Assembly (NCBI GenBank): GCA_024276995.1
Contig: JAJRWB010000007.1
Span: 1-7,070, forward strand
Length of the DNA: 7,070 nucleotides
From: Candidatus Eiseniibacteriota bacterium
GTDB taxonomy: Bacteria > Orphanbacterota > Orphanbacteria > Orphanbacterales > Orphanbacteraceae
Direction of reading: 5' to 3'
The notes under the pieces are model-generated. The model ran no database searches, was not told where the DNA came from, and saw only the letters and a list, made by a program, of their open reading frames with translations. This document shows, one piece after another, positions 1 to 6,845 of the stretch (positions are counted from its first letter, which is position 1; each line of letters starts with the position of its first letter). The position numbers and the translations under genes were made by a program.

Positions 1-111
1 GTACTTGATTTCAGCGGCCCCGTCGATGTCGGTACGTGGGGTCCCGACCTCAGCCTTCGCGTGAAGGGCGAGGAGCCGGTGATGGTTCACACGCTGATCG
101 ATATGCCCTGA
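1..111 (+). CDS. 3' end of an unidentified protein-coding gene (partial)
   Basis: Frame 1 is open from the window edge to a TGA at 109-111, giving a 36-residue C-terminal tail that begins VLDFSGPVDVG and ends HTLIDMP. The codons favour G or C in the third position, like the genes downstream, and the stop falls just before the AT-richer promoter region, which is where an upstream gene would be expected to end. I recognise no motif and cannot name a family. The alternating polar and hydrophobic residues with glycines would suit a beta-rich domain, but this is only an impression. A competing open frame starting with GTG at 36 runs across the promoter and looks like a shadow. Too little is visible to judge any link with the efflux operon. 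Confidence 0.45.
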   Translation, partial: VLDFSGPVDVGTWGPDLSLRVKGEEPVMVHTLIDMP

Positions 112-154
112 GAACGGTTTCCATACCCATCTCCGATGTCCGCTTTCCCTGCTT

Positions 155-168
155 CGATCCCGGGATCG
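155..168. repeat. 14-bp perfect palindrome upstream of the promoter
   Basis: CGATCCCGGGATCG reads the same on both strands. It ends 12 bp before the -35 box of the operon promoter and begins 43 bp after the stop of the upstream partial gene. As RNA it could form only a 5-bp stem with a CCGG loop, and no T-run follows, so it is a poor intrinsic terminator. It could be a binding site for a dimeric regulator, or chance in GC-rich DNA. It does not resemble the AAACG/CGTTT half-sites found downstream. Confidence 0.5.
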
Positions 169-180
169 CTGATATTCTGC

Positions 181-209
181 TTGACAAACCCATCTGTCGA
201 ACGTATGAT
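181..209 (+). promoter_or_regulatory. sigma-70-type promoter of the efflux operon
   Basis: A consensus -35 box TTGACA (181-186) is followed, after exactly 17 bp, by TATGAT (204-209), one mismatch from the TATAAT consensus. Transcription would start near 215-217, giving a leader of about 43 nt before the regulator's ATG at 259. The position, just upstream of the first gene of a tightly packed cluster, supports its use for the whole operon. The match assumes a housekeeping sigma factor of the usual specificity, since the organism is unknown. Confidence 0.8.
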
Positions 210-237
210 TCAAACGACTGAATTAAACGAACGTTTG
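198..237. promoter_or_regulatory. candidate TetR-family operator (AAACG/CGTTT half-site cluster)
   Basis: Several related repeats overlap the -10 box and the expected transcription start. CAAACG (211-216) and CGTTTG (232-237) form an inverted repeat 15 nt apart. AAACG (225-229) and CGTTT (232-236) form a tighter inverted repeat around AA. CGAACGTATG (198-207) recurs as CGAACGTTTG (228-237), 9 of 10 bases identical and 30 bp apart, about three helical turns. The tight repeat fits the operator form reported for PsrA regulators, (G/C)AAAC, 2-4 nt, GTTT(G/C), except that the left outer base is T. The next gene encodes a PsrA-like regulator, so autorepression by blocking polymerase is the natural inference. 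Confidence 0.6.
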
Positions 238-258
238 TACTGTAAGGCAGATTCCACT

Positions 259-966
259 ATGAGTGAAATCGAAACGAGAACGAAGATTCTCGATACCGCG
301 GAGCGGCTCTTCGCGGTGGATGGCTTCGCGTCGACATCCCTCCGGGCGATCACCCGGGAGGCGAAGGTCAATTTGGCGGCGGTCAATTACCATTTCGGGT
401 CGAAGAGCCGTCTCATCGAGGAGGTGCTCTCCAGGCTCGCCACGCCGCTTAACAAGGAGCGGCTCCGTCTTCTCGACGAGGCGGAGGCGCGCGCCGGGGA
501 CGGTCCCCCCAAACTCGACGCAGTGCTTGCCGCGTTCTTCGGCCCCCCGATCCGCACGAGAACCGACCCCCGTTACGCCGACAACCTGCTGGTCCGCCTC
601 CTCGGACGCGCCCATGCCGATCCGCGGGAGGAGGTGCAGCAGGTGCTGCGCCGGCTCTTCTCCGAGCCGTTTCTCCGCTTCGGGGCCGCTCTGCGGCGGT
701 GCCTGCCCCACCTTGCGGCGGAAGAGATCTTTTGGCGGATGCACTTCGGAGTCGGCGGAATGGTTTTTTCCATCGCCATCCCCGAAGCTCCTCCGCGGCT
801 CGCCGGGATCGGCGACAAAACGCCCGATCCCGCCATCCTACTCGAGAGATTGGTGGTGTTCGTGAAGGCGGGACTGATGGCGCCGCCCACCATGGGGAGC
901 GTTTCGGGCGACAAACCGATTCCGCCGTCGGGTGGCGACCTTCCGGGCGGAGAGGGACTCCGATGA
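259..966 (+). CDS. TetR/AcrR-family transcriptional regulator, PsrA-like
   Basis: This 235-residue protein is a one-component cytoplasmic regulator, expected to bind DNA as a dimer and let go when it binds a small ligand. The N-terminal helix-turn-helix covers about residues 8-54: helix 2 lies near T26-A35 and the recognition helix near L39-F46, inside the conserved run VNLAAVNYHFGSK. That run, and the C-terminal segment FWRMHFGVGGMV at 158-169, resemble the PsrA group with its own ligand-binding domain type. Residues 208-235 form a Pro/Gly-rich tail that looks disordered. ATG 259 is chosen because it places the helix-turn-helix at the usual distance from the N-terminus; an in-frame ATG at 136 lies upstream of the promoter. 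A weak AAGG (244-247) is the only ribosome site seen. Its stop overlaps the next start (ATGA), so it is co-transcribed with the pump it probably represses. Family is secure; the ligand is unknown. Confidence 0.93.
   Translation: MSEIETRTKILDTAERLFAVDGFASTSLRAITREAKVNLAAVNYHFGSKSRLIEEVLSRLATPLNKERLRLLDEAEARAGDGPPKLDAVLAAFFGPPIRTRTDPRYADNLLVRLLGRAHADPREEVQQVLRRLFSEPFLRFGAALRRCLPHLAAEEIFWRMHFGVGGMVFSIAIPEAPPRLAGIGDKTPDPAILLERLVVFVKAGLMAPPTMGSVSGDKPIPPSGGDLPGGEGLR
949..956 (+). promoter_or_regulatory. ribosome binding site for the outer-membrane factor gene
   Basis: The purine run GGAGAGGG lies 6 nt before the ATG at 963, inside the last codons of the regulator gene. It supports that start over the next in-frame ATG at 978, which would remove five residues from the signal peptide. 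Confidence 0.6.
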
Positions 967-2447
967 AGCCGAAGCAGATGTCGTGCGTCCTCCTTCTCGC
1001 CGTGGCGCTCCTGGTCGTCACCGGTTGCGGCGGTCCGCCGAAGCGGGCATTGCCGCGTATTGATGTCGATCTCCCGGATGGCTGGACCGCGGCGGCGCCG
1101 GATAGCGCCGACGTTCTCTCCCCGCCGGCGGGGGAGAGAGACGAAACGGAGTGGTGGAACGAGTTCGACGACCCGTTGCTCCACGACGTCATCCGCGAGG
1201 CGCTCGAAAACAACTCCACCCTCGCCGTCGCCGAGGGGCGTGTCGACCAAGCGGCGGCCGAGGCGCGCATCGCCGGCGCCGACCTTTATCCCCAGATCAA
1301 CGCCGGCGTCGACGGGTCGCGCAGGAGGAACAACCTGATCGGAATCCCGATACCCGGTTTCAACGATGTGATCACCGTTTATTCGAATAGTTTCGGTGCT
1401 TCCCTGGAGAGCCTGTGGGAGATCGACCTGTGGGGGAGGGTCCGTTCGGCGAAGTCGGCGGCGGGCGCCTCCTTCCAGGCGAGCCGCGCCGATCTCGCGG
1501 CGGCACGCCTCTCGGTGGCGGCGCAGTGCGCGAAGGTTTGGTACGCCGTACGGGAGGCGACGCTCCAGGCCGATCTCGCCGAGGAGACGGTCGAAAGTTT
1601 CCGTCACTCCGTCGAGCGGCTTCGCCGCCGCTACGAGAGCGGCCTCGTCACTTCGCTCGATCTTCGGCGAAGCGAATCGAACCTCGCCTCCGCCGAGGCA
1701 CTTCTCGAGAGCCGGCGTGTTCAACTCGACAGCGCGAAGCGGCAACTCGAGATTCTCCTCGGCCGCTATCCCGCCGGCACGATCGAAAGCGCGGGCGACC
1801 TCCCGGTGCCGCGCGGCGCCGTGCCGGCAATGCTGCCCGCCGATCTTCTGACACGTCGCCCCGATCTCGCCGCCGCCGAGAGGCGCTTCGCCGCCGCCGG
1901 GAAATCCCACGGCGAAGCGAAGCGCTCGCTCCTTCCGAGAATCTCCCTCACCGGGAGCGGGGGAACGCTCAGTGAGGAAGTGGGCGATCTGCTCGACGGC
2001 AACTTCCAGGTATGGAGCATTGCCGCCGGTATCGTCCAGCCGATCTTCCAGGGAGGAAGGTTGATGGCGAATGTGAGCCGCACCGCCGCGTTGGAGGACC
2101 AGGCGCTCGCCGGCTATGTGAATGCCGCGCTCGTCGCCTTCGGCGAAGTGGAGTCGTCGCTTTTCGCCGACCGGGCCCTCGCCCGTGAGGAGGAACGGAT
2201 CGGCGCCGCGGCGGACGAGGCGGAAGCATCGAGCCGCCTGGCGGAGAGTCAGTACGATGCGGGACTGATCGAGCTTCCCGCTTTCCTCGAAGCGGAGCGC
2301 AGCGCCCTCAAGGCGCGGGGCGACCTGGCCGCCGTTCGACGCGCCCGCCTCGACGCCCGGATCAATCTTCACGTCGCCCTCGGCGGCGGTTTCGACATGA
2401 ACGAAAACAGCGATACCTTCCTGGAGGTTTCCAGTGAGTCTGAATAA
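963..2447 (+). CDS. RND efflux outer-membrane lipoprotein, NodT/TolC family
   Basis: This 494-residue protein should form the trimeric outer-membrane exit duct of the pump. A lipoprotein signal peptide occupies residues 1-21, with a hydrophobic core at 8-20 and lipobox VTGC, so Cys22 is the predicted lipidated residue. Family landmarks follow in order: EWWNEFDDPLL from 63, LWEIDLWGR at 151-159, and LTRRPDL at 296-302, which opens the second of the two internally repeated OEP (outer membrane efflux protein) domains. Alanine- and glutamate-rich helical stretches fit the periplasmic tunnel helices. Length is typical for NodT-type factors. Its ATG overlaps the regulator stop by 4 nt and its 3' end overlaps the adaptor gene by 14 nt. 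Placing the outer-membrane gene before the adaptor and transporter differs from the commoner adaptor-transporter-channel order. Family assignment is firm; the exported substrate cannot be read from this protein. Confidence 0.96.
   Translation: MKPKQMSCVLLLAVALLVVTGCGGPPKRALPRIDVDLPDGWTAAAPDSADVLSPPAGERDETEWWNEFDDPLLHDVIREALENNSTLAVAEGRVDQAAAEARIAGADLYPQINAGVDGSRRRNNLIGIPIPGFNDVITVYSNSFGASLESLWEIDLWGRVRSAKSAAGASFQASRADLAAARLSVAAQCAKVWYAVREATLQADLAEETVESFRHSVERLRRRYESGLVTSLDLRRSESNLASAEALLESRRVQLDSAKRQLEILLGRYPAGTIESAGDLPVPRGAVPAMLPADLLTRRPDLAAAERRFAAAGKSHGEAKRSLLPRISLTGSGGTLSEEVGDLLDGNFQVWSIAAGIVQPIFQGGRLMANVSRTAALEDQALAGYVNAALVAFGEVESSLFADRALAREEERIGAAADEAEASSRLAESQYDAGLIELPAFLEAERSALKARGDLAAVRRARLDARINLHVALGGGFDMNENSDTFLEVSSESE
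1115..1139. repeat. perfect 9-bp inverted repeat (hairpin) inside the outer-membrane factor gene
   Basis: TCTCTCCCC (1115-1123) and GGGGAGAGA (1131-1139) are exact reverse complements around the 7-nt loop GCCGGCG. The element begins about 150 nt into the gene and encodes part of the variable linker between the lipidated cysteine and the first OEP domain (around LSPPAGER). In RNA it would be a stable GC-rich stem. No U-run follows, so it is not an intrinsic terminator. It may be a by-product of codon choice in GC-rich DNA. Confidence 0.6.
2423..2427 (+). promoter_or_regulatory. ribosome binding site for the adaptor gene (GTG start)
   Basis: GGAGG lies 6 nt before the GTG at 2434, within the outer-membrane factor gene. 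No in-frame ATG precedes the membrane anchor, so this site decides the GTG start and the 14-nt overlap. Confidence 0.8.
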
Positions 2448-3618
2448 GAAGAGAATCGTGCTTCCGGTGCTCATCCTGGTCGCCGGTGTGGGGGCCGCCG
2501 TGACGTTGATCCGCCTGCGTCCCCCCGCGGAGACGAGGCCTCCCGCAGAGTTCGCCCCTCTCGTTCGCGTGGTTACGGCGAAGACGGAAGAGTACCCCCT
2601 CTTTGTAACGACCCACGGTACGGTTCGTCCCCGCACCGAATCGTCGCTCGTCTCCGAGGTTCCGGGGCGGATTATCGCCGTCGCGTCCTCGTTCGCGCCG
2701 GGAGGATTCTTCGAAAAGGGGGACGTCCTCGTCTCGATCGAACCGCGCGACTACGAGCTGGCGGTGACCCAGGCGCGCGGCGCCCTCGCGCAGGCGAGGG
2801 TCACCGCCGAGGCGGAGGAGAAGCGCGCGGCCATCGCGAAGGAGGAGTGGAGCGAACTGGGAAGGGGGGAAGGGTCCCCTCTCACCACGCGCGACCTGCA
2901 GCTCGCCGCCGCGCGGGCGACTCTCGCCTCGGCCCGGGCGGCCCTCGAGAAGGCGCAGCTCAATCTTGAGCGCACAAAGATCCGCGCACCTTACGCCGGA
3001 AGAGTTCTAACAAAGACGGCCGACGTGGGACAGTACATTGCTCCGGGCGCGCCGATCGCGCTGATCTACGCCGTCGATTACGCGGAAGTCCCCCTCCCCG
3101 TTCCCGACGATCAGCTCGCGTACCTCGATATCCCCCTCGATTCGCCCGCCTCGGCGACCGGCGATCGGCCTCTCGCCGACGTACGCCTCAGCGCCGATTT
3201 CGCCGGGGCGCGGCGGACGTGGACCGGTTCGGTGGTTCGCGTGGAAGGACAGATCGACCCGCTCAGCCGGATGGTGAGTCTCGTCGCCCGCGTGGATGAC
3301 CCGTACGGGAGGCGGAGCAAGGGCGATCGTTCTCCGCTCGCGGTGGGCCTGTTCGTGGAGGCGCGAATCACCGGTCGCGTCGTGCCGGAGGCGATCATCC
3401 TTCCGCGCGGCGCGCTCCGCGACGACGGTCGCGTTCTCGTGGTGGACGGCGAAAACCGTCTCCGCTTCCGCGCGGTCGACATTTTGCGCGAGGAGAAAGA
3501 GGACGTGGTGATCACCGGCGGGCTGGCGCAAGGGGAAACGGTCTGCGTGTCGAACCTCGACGCGGTGACCGACGGAATGAAAGTGCGCACCGCCGTCGCC
3601 GTGGAGGAGACTCCGTGA
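2434..3618 (+). CDS. RND efflux periplasmic adaptor (membrane fusion protein, HlyD/AcrA type)
   Basis: This 394-residue protein should link the inner-membrane transporter to the outer-membrane channel. Residues 8-28 form one hydrophobic N-terminal segment; no lipobox cysteine is present, so it is probably membrane-anchored rather than lipidated as AcrA is. A split lipoyl domain follows, with halves at about 70-101 (core SEVPGRI, 74-80) and 183-211 (IRAPYAGRV onwards), enclosing a coiled-coil hairpin at about 102-181 rich in Ala, Glu and Arg. A beta-barrel domain covers roughly 212-314, including DPLSRMVSLVARVDD from 275. The C-terminal membrane-proximal domain runs from about 315. Length and domain order are typical. 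The start is GTG 2434, preceded by GGAGG; the gene overlaps the upstream gene by 14 nt and the transporter gene by 4 nt (GTGA), suggesting coupled translation and roughly matched amounts of the partners. The family is clear; substrate is unknown. Confidence 0.96.
   Translation: MSLNKKRIVLPVLILVAGVGAAVTLIRLRPPAETRPPAEFAPLVRVVTAKTEEYPLFVTTHGTVRPRTESSLVSEVPGRIIAVASSFAPGGFFEKGDVLVSIEPRDYELAVTQARGALAQARVTAEAEEKRAAIAKEEWSELGRGEGSPLTTRDLQLAAARATLASARAALEKAQLNLERTKIRAPYAGRVLTKTADVGQYIAPGAPIALIYAVDYAEVPLPVPDDQLAYLDIPLDSPASATGDRPLADVRLSADFAGARRTWTGSVVRVEGQIDPLSRMVSLVARVDDPYGRRSKGDRSPLAVGLFVEARITGRVVPEAIILPRGALRDDGRVLVVDGENRLRFRAVDILREEKEDVVITGGLAQGETVCVSNLDAVTDGMKVRTAVAVEETP
3603..3607 (+). promoter_or_regulatory. 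ribosome binding site for the RND transporter gene (GTG start)
   Basis: GGAGG lies 7 nt before the GTG at 3615, inside the last codons of the adaptor gene. It supports the GTG start, which gives the usual short cytoplasmic N-terminus before the first membrane helix. Confidence 0.8.
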
Positions 3619-6600
3619 AGAAGGTGATCGCCTGGTTCGCCGGCAACCACGTGGCGGCGAATCTCTTCGTCGTTTTCGTCGCCGGCGCGGGACTGATCTC
3701 TCTCCCGTCGATTCGGCAGGAGATCTTTCCCGAATTCTCCCTCGACATGATCTCGGTGACCGTCCCGTATCTCGGCGCGGCGCCCGAGGAGGTGGAGGAG
3801 GGGGTTTGCGTCCGTATCGAGGAGGAGATCCAGGACCTCGAGGGGATCAAGAGGATCACTTCCACGTCGCTCGAAGGGTCGGGCACGGTTCTCGTCGAAC
3901 TCGAGCCGGGCACCGACGCCCGGAAGCTGCTCGACGACATCAAAGCACGCGTCGATGCTATCGAAACCTTCCCGGCGGAGACGGAGAAACCGATCGTCAC
4001 CGAGCTGATTAACCGGAGGCCGGTGATCGACATCGCCGTTTCGGGGGATGTCGACGAGAAGACTCTCAAGGCGATGGGCCAGCGGGTGAGAGACGAACTG
4101 GTGGCGCTTCCCGGGATCACCCAGGTGGAACTGGTGAGCACGCGGCCGTACGAGGTTTCGATCAACGTGTCGGAAGAGGCGCTCCGTCGTTACGGAATCA
4201 CCTTCGATCGTGTCGCCCGGGCGGTGAAGGCCTCTTCCCTCGACCTCCCCGGCGGCTCGATCCGGAGCGAGGCCGGGGAGATTCTTCTTCGCACCAAGGG
4301 CCAGGCGTATGACGCTTCCGACTTCGGTCGGATCGTCGTGTTCAGCCGCCCCGACGGGACGCGCCTCTTGCTGAACGATGTCGCCGACGTGGTGGACGGT
4401 TTCGCCGAGACCGACCAGTCCGCCCGTTTCTCCGGCAAAAGCGCGGTGGGGGTGCGCGTCTACCGAGTGGGGGACCAGGCGGCCCTCGAAGTGGCGGCGA
4501 AAGCGAAGGCGTACGTGGCCGAGGCGCAGAAACGAATGCCCGAGGGGATCACGGTCACGGCGTGGAACGACTTCTCGCGCATTCTCCGCGGCCGTCTCGA
4601 CCTGATGCTTCGCAGCGCGAGGAGCGGCTATATCCTCGTGCTGATCATTCTCGCCATTTTTCTCCGCTTCCGCCTCGCCTTCTGGGTGAGCATGGGTATA
4701 CCGATCTCCTTCCTCGGGGCGCTCTGGCTGATGCCCTCCCTCGGCGTGTCGATCAATCTCGTCTCGCTTTTCGCGTTCATCGTGGTGCTCGGCATCGTGG
4801 TGGATGACGCGATCATTGTGGGGGAAAACATCTTCACCCACCACGCCCGCCGGAAGGACGGCGACGGGGTGGCGGCCGCCGCCGCGGGGGCGAACGAAGT
4901 GGCCATGCCTGTGATCTTCGGTGTGCTCACCACCGTCGCCGCTTTCCTTCCCCTCCTGAGCGTCGCCGGGACCACGGGAAAGATGATGCGCGTCATCCCT
5001 CTCGTGGTGATCGCGGCGCTCGTATTCTCGCTCGCCGAATCGCTCACCGCCCTCCCGGCGCATCTTTCCGCGATCCACCGGGAGTCGAAAGGGTGGTTCC
5101 TCTCCCGGCCTTGGCGCCGTTTTCAGGAGGGCTTCGCGAAACGGCTCCGGCGGTTCATCGACGATGTGTACGCTCCCTTTCTTCGCCTGGCCCTTCATTA
5201 CCGATATATCACGCTCGCCGTGGCGGCGAGCACGCTGCTCCTGACGGTGGGGCTCGTCGCCGGCGGATGGATCAAGTTCGTCTTCTTCCCGAAGGTGGAG
5301 GCCGATTTCGTCGTCGCCGCGCTCACTCTTCCTCCCGGCACGCCCGAGGAGAGTACGTCGAAAGCGATGGCCCGCATCGAACAAAGCGCCATGAAGCTGA
5401 AGGAACAGCTCGGATCGCAGCTCGATGAGGGGGAAGCGAATCCGTTCAAACATCTTTTCGTTTCCGTGGGGGATCAACCGTTCAGCGCGAACCAGAGTCA
5501 TGGACCGGGCGGCACGCAGGGCGGTTTCTTTTCAGCAGCTCATCTCGGCGAGGCGCTCATCGAGTTGACCCCCGCCGAGACGAGGAGCATTTCGAGCGCC
5601 GAAATCGCGCGCCGATGGCGGGAGATGACCGGCCCGATCCCGGACGCGGTGGAACTCACCTTCACATCGAGTCTATTCTCGCCGGGCGCGCCGATCGACA
5701 TTCAACTCACCGGCCAGTCGCTCGACGATCTTCGCGAAGCCTCCCGCCGGGTCAAGGAGGTGCTCGCCGGGTACGCAGGCGTTTTTGATATCGCCGATTC
5801 CTTCCGGCCGGGGAAAAGGGAGATCAAGCTGAAGGCGAAGCCCGCAGCCGAGGCGTATGGGTTGACCCTCGCCGACATTGCGCGGCAGGTTCGCCAGGCG
5901 TTCTACGGCGAGGAGGCGCAGCGATTCCAGCGGGGCCGGGACGAGGTGCGCGTCATGGTGCGCTACCCGGCCGGCGAACGCCGCTCCCTCGCCGACCTTC
6001 AGAACATGAGGATCCGCACGCCCGCAGGAGGCGAGATCCCCTTCTCCACCGTGGCGGAGGCGGATATGGGAAGGGGCTATGCGTCGATCCGCCGGGTCGA
6101 CCGGATGAGGGCGATCGACGTCACCGCCGACGTCGACGTGAACAAGGGGAATGCGGGGAGGATCCTGGCGAGCCTCGCGGAGAACGAGCTTCCCGCCATC
6201 CTCTCCGACTACCAGGGGATCCGTTACTCCTTCGAGGGAGCGCGGCGCGAACAGAACGAAACGATGAGCGGTCTCGTTCGGGGCTTCATGCTCGCCCTCC
6301 TGATGATCTACGCCCTCATGGCGATCCCTTTCCGGTCGTACACCCAGCCGTTGATCATCATGACCGCCATCCCGTACGGTCTCGTCGGCGCCGTGTGGGG
6401 TCATGTGATCATGGGGCTCGACCTGACGATCCTCTCCGGTTTCGGTCTCGTCGCCCTCACCGGTGTGGTGGTGAACGACAGCATCGTTCTCGTGCATTTC
6501 ATCAATGAACGAAGAAGGGCGGGCGGCCACCTGATCGACACGGTGCAGGAGGCGGGAGCCTCCCGTTTCCGGCCGATCATCCTCACGTCGCTCACCACCT

Positions 6601-6833
6601 TCTTCGGCCTGACGCCGATCCTTCTCGAGAGGAGCACGCAGGCGAAATTCCTCGTGCCGATGGCGGTCTCCCTCGGTTTCGGCGTGGTCTTCTCCACGGT
6701 GGTCACCCTCTTGGTCATCCCCGCGGGTTATGTGGTGCTCGAGGATCTCGGCGCACTGCTGAAGCGTCTGTTCGGGATCGGCGAGGGAGCGGTCGGCGCC
6801 GCACCCTCGCCGCGGCCCGACAGGATGGCGTAG
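3615..6833 (+). CDS. RND efflux transporter, inner-membrane permease (AcrB/HAE-like)
   Basis: This 1072-residue protein is the proton-driven engine of the pump, expected to work as an inner-membrane trimer. It has the RND duplicated layout: TM1 near 12-32, a large periplasmic loop to about 330, TM2-TM6 at about 338-485, TM7 near 529-549, a second loop to about 880, then TM8-TM12 at about 889-1043. TM4 carries the paired aspartates D397-D398 in GIVVDDAIIVGEN, matching AcrB D407-D408. R984 and T991 in the TM11 segment RFRPIILTS match AcrB R971 and T978. The TM10 lysine (AcrB K940) is absent: the position is N954, followed by D955, in GVVVNDSIVLVHF. The TM4 motif is of the hydrophobe/drug-efflux type, not the heavy-metal type. 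The last 30 residues are a Pro/Arg-containing cytoplasmic tail. The gene is intact and overlaps the adaptor by 4 nt. Family is certain; substrate is not. Confidence 0.97.
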   Translation: MKKVIAWFAGNHVAANLFVVFVAGAGLISLPSIRQEIFPEFSLDMISVTVPYLGAAPEEVEEGVCVRIEEEIQDLEGIKRITSTSLEGSGTVLVELEPGTDARKLLDDIKARVDAIETFPAETEKPIVTELINRRPVIDIAVSGDVDEKTLKAMGQRVRDELVALPGITQVELVSTRPYEVSINVSEEALRRYGITFDRVARAVKASSLDLPGGSIRSEAGEILLRTKGQAYDASDFGRIVVFSRPDGTRLLLNDVADVVDGFAETDQSARFSGKSAVGVRVYRVGDQAALEVAAKAKAYVAEAQKRMPEGITVTAWNDFSRILRGRLDLMLRSARSGYILVLIILAIFLRFRLAFWVSMGIPISFLGALWLMPSLGVSINLVSLFAFIVVLGIVVDDAIIVGENIFTHHARRKDGDGVAAAAAGANEVAMPVIFGVLTTVAAFLPLLSVAGTTGKMMRVIPLVVIAALVFSLAESLTALPAHLSAIHRESKGWFLSRPWRRFQEGFAKRLRRFIDDVYAPFLRLALHYRYITLAVAASTLLLTVGLVAGGWIKFVFFPKVEADFVVAALTLPPGTPEESTSKAMARIEQSAMKLKEQLGSQLDEGEANPFKHLFVSVGDQPFSANQSHGPGGTQGGFFSAAHLGEALIELTPAETRSISSAEIARRWREMTGPIPDAVELTFTSSLFSPGAPIDIQLTGQSLDDLREASRRVKEVLAGYAGVFDIADSFRPGKREIKLKAKPAAEAYGLTLADIARQVRQAFYGEEAQRFQRGRDEVRVMVRYPAGERRSLADLQNMRIRTPAGGEIPFSTVAEADMGRGYASIRRVDRMRAIDVTADVDVNKGNAGRILASLAENELPAILSDYQGIRYSFEGARREQNETMSGLVRGFMLALLMIYALMAIPFRSYTQPLIIMTAIPYGLVGAVWGHVIMGLDLTILSGFGLVALTGVVVNDSIVLVHFINERRRAGGHLIDTVQEAGASRFRPIILTSLTTFFGLTPILLERSTQAKFLVPMAVSLGFGVVFSTVVTLLVIPAGYVVLEDLGALLKRLFGIGEGAVGAAPSPRPDRMA

Positions 6834-6843
6834 CCGCCGGCGG
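6834..6843. repeat. 10-bp palindrome between convergent genes
   Basis: CCGCCGGCGG fills most of the 12-nt gap between the transporter stop (6831-6833) and the end of the minus-strand phosphorylase gene (6846). It is symmetrical, but it has no usable loop and no adjacent T-run on either strand, so it does not look like a working intrinsic terminator. Confidence 0.4.
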
Positions 6844-6845
6844 GA

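Noticed and set aside
36-221. 61-codon plus-strand open frame starting with GTG across the intergenic region
   Set aside because: It overlaps the tail of the upstream gene in another frame and runs through the -35 and -10 boxes. No ribosome site or recognisable protein feature supports it.
136-258. N-terminal extension of the regulator from an ATG at 136
   Set aside because: It would place the consensus promoter inside the coding region and add 41 residues unlike any TetR N-terminus. ATG 259 gives the standard distance to the helix-turn-helix.
573-2636. 687-codon open frame on the minus strand opposite the regulator and outer-membrane factor genes
   Set aside because: Its protein is Arg/Gly-rich with no recognisable domain, and it lies fully opposite well-supported genes. 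Such antisense frames are common where plus-strand codons favour G/C at the third position.
3111-5501. 796-codon open frame on the minus strand opposite the adaptor and transporter genes
   Set aside because: The translation is rich in His, Arg, Asp and Glu with no family motif, and it lies opposite intact RND coding sequence. It is a compositional shadow.
3615-6833. Heavy-metal (CusA-type) RND transporter
   Set aside because: TM4 carries the Asp-Asp form typical of hydrophobe/drug-efflux members, and I see no metal-binding methionine pattern or Cys/Met/His-rich partner protein.
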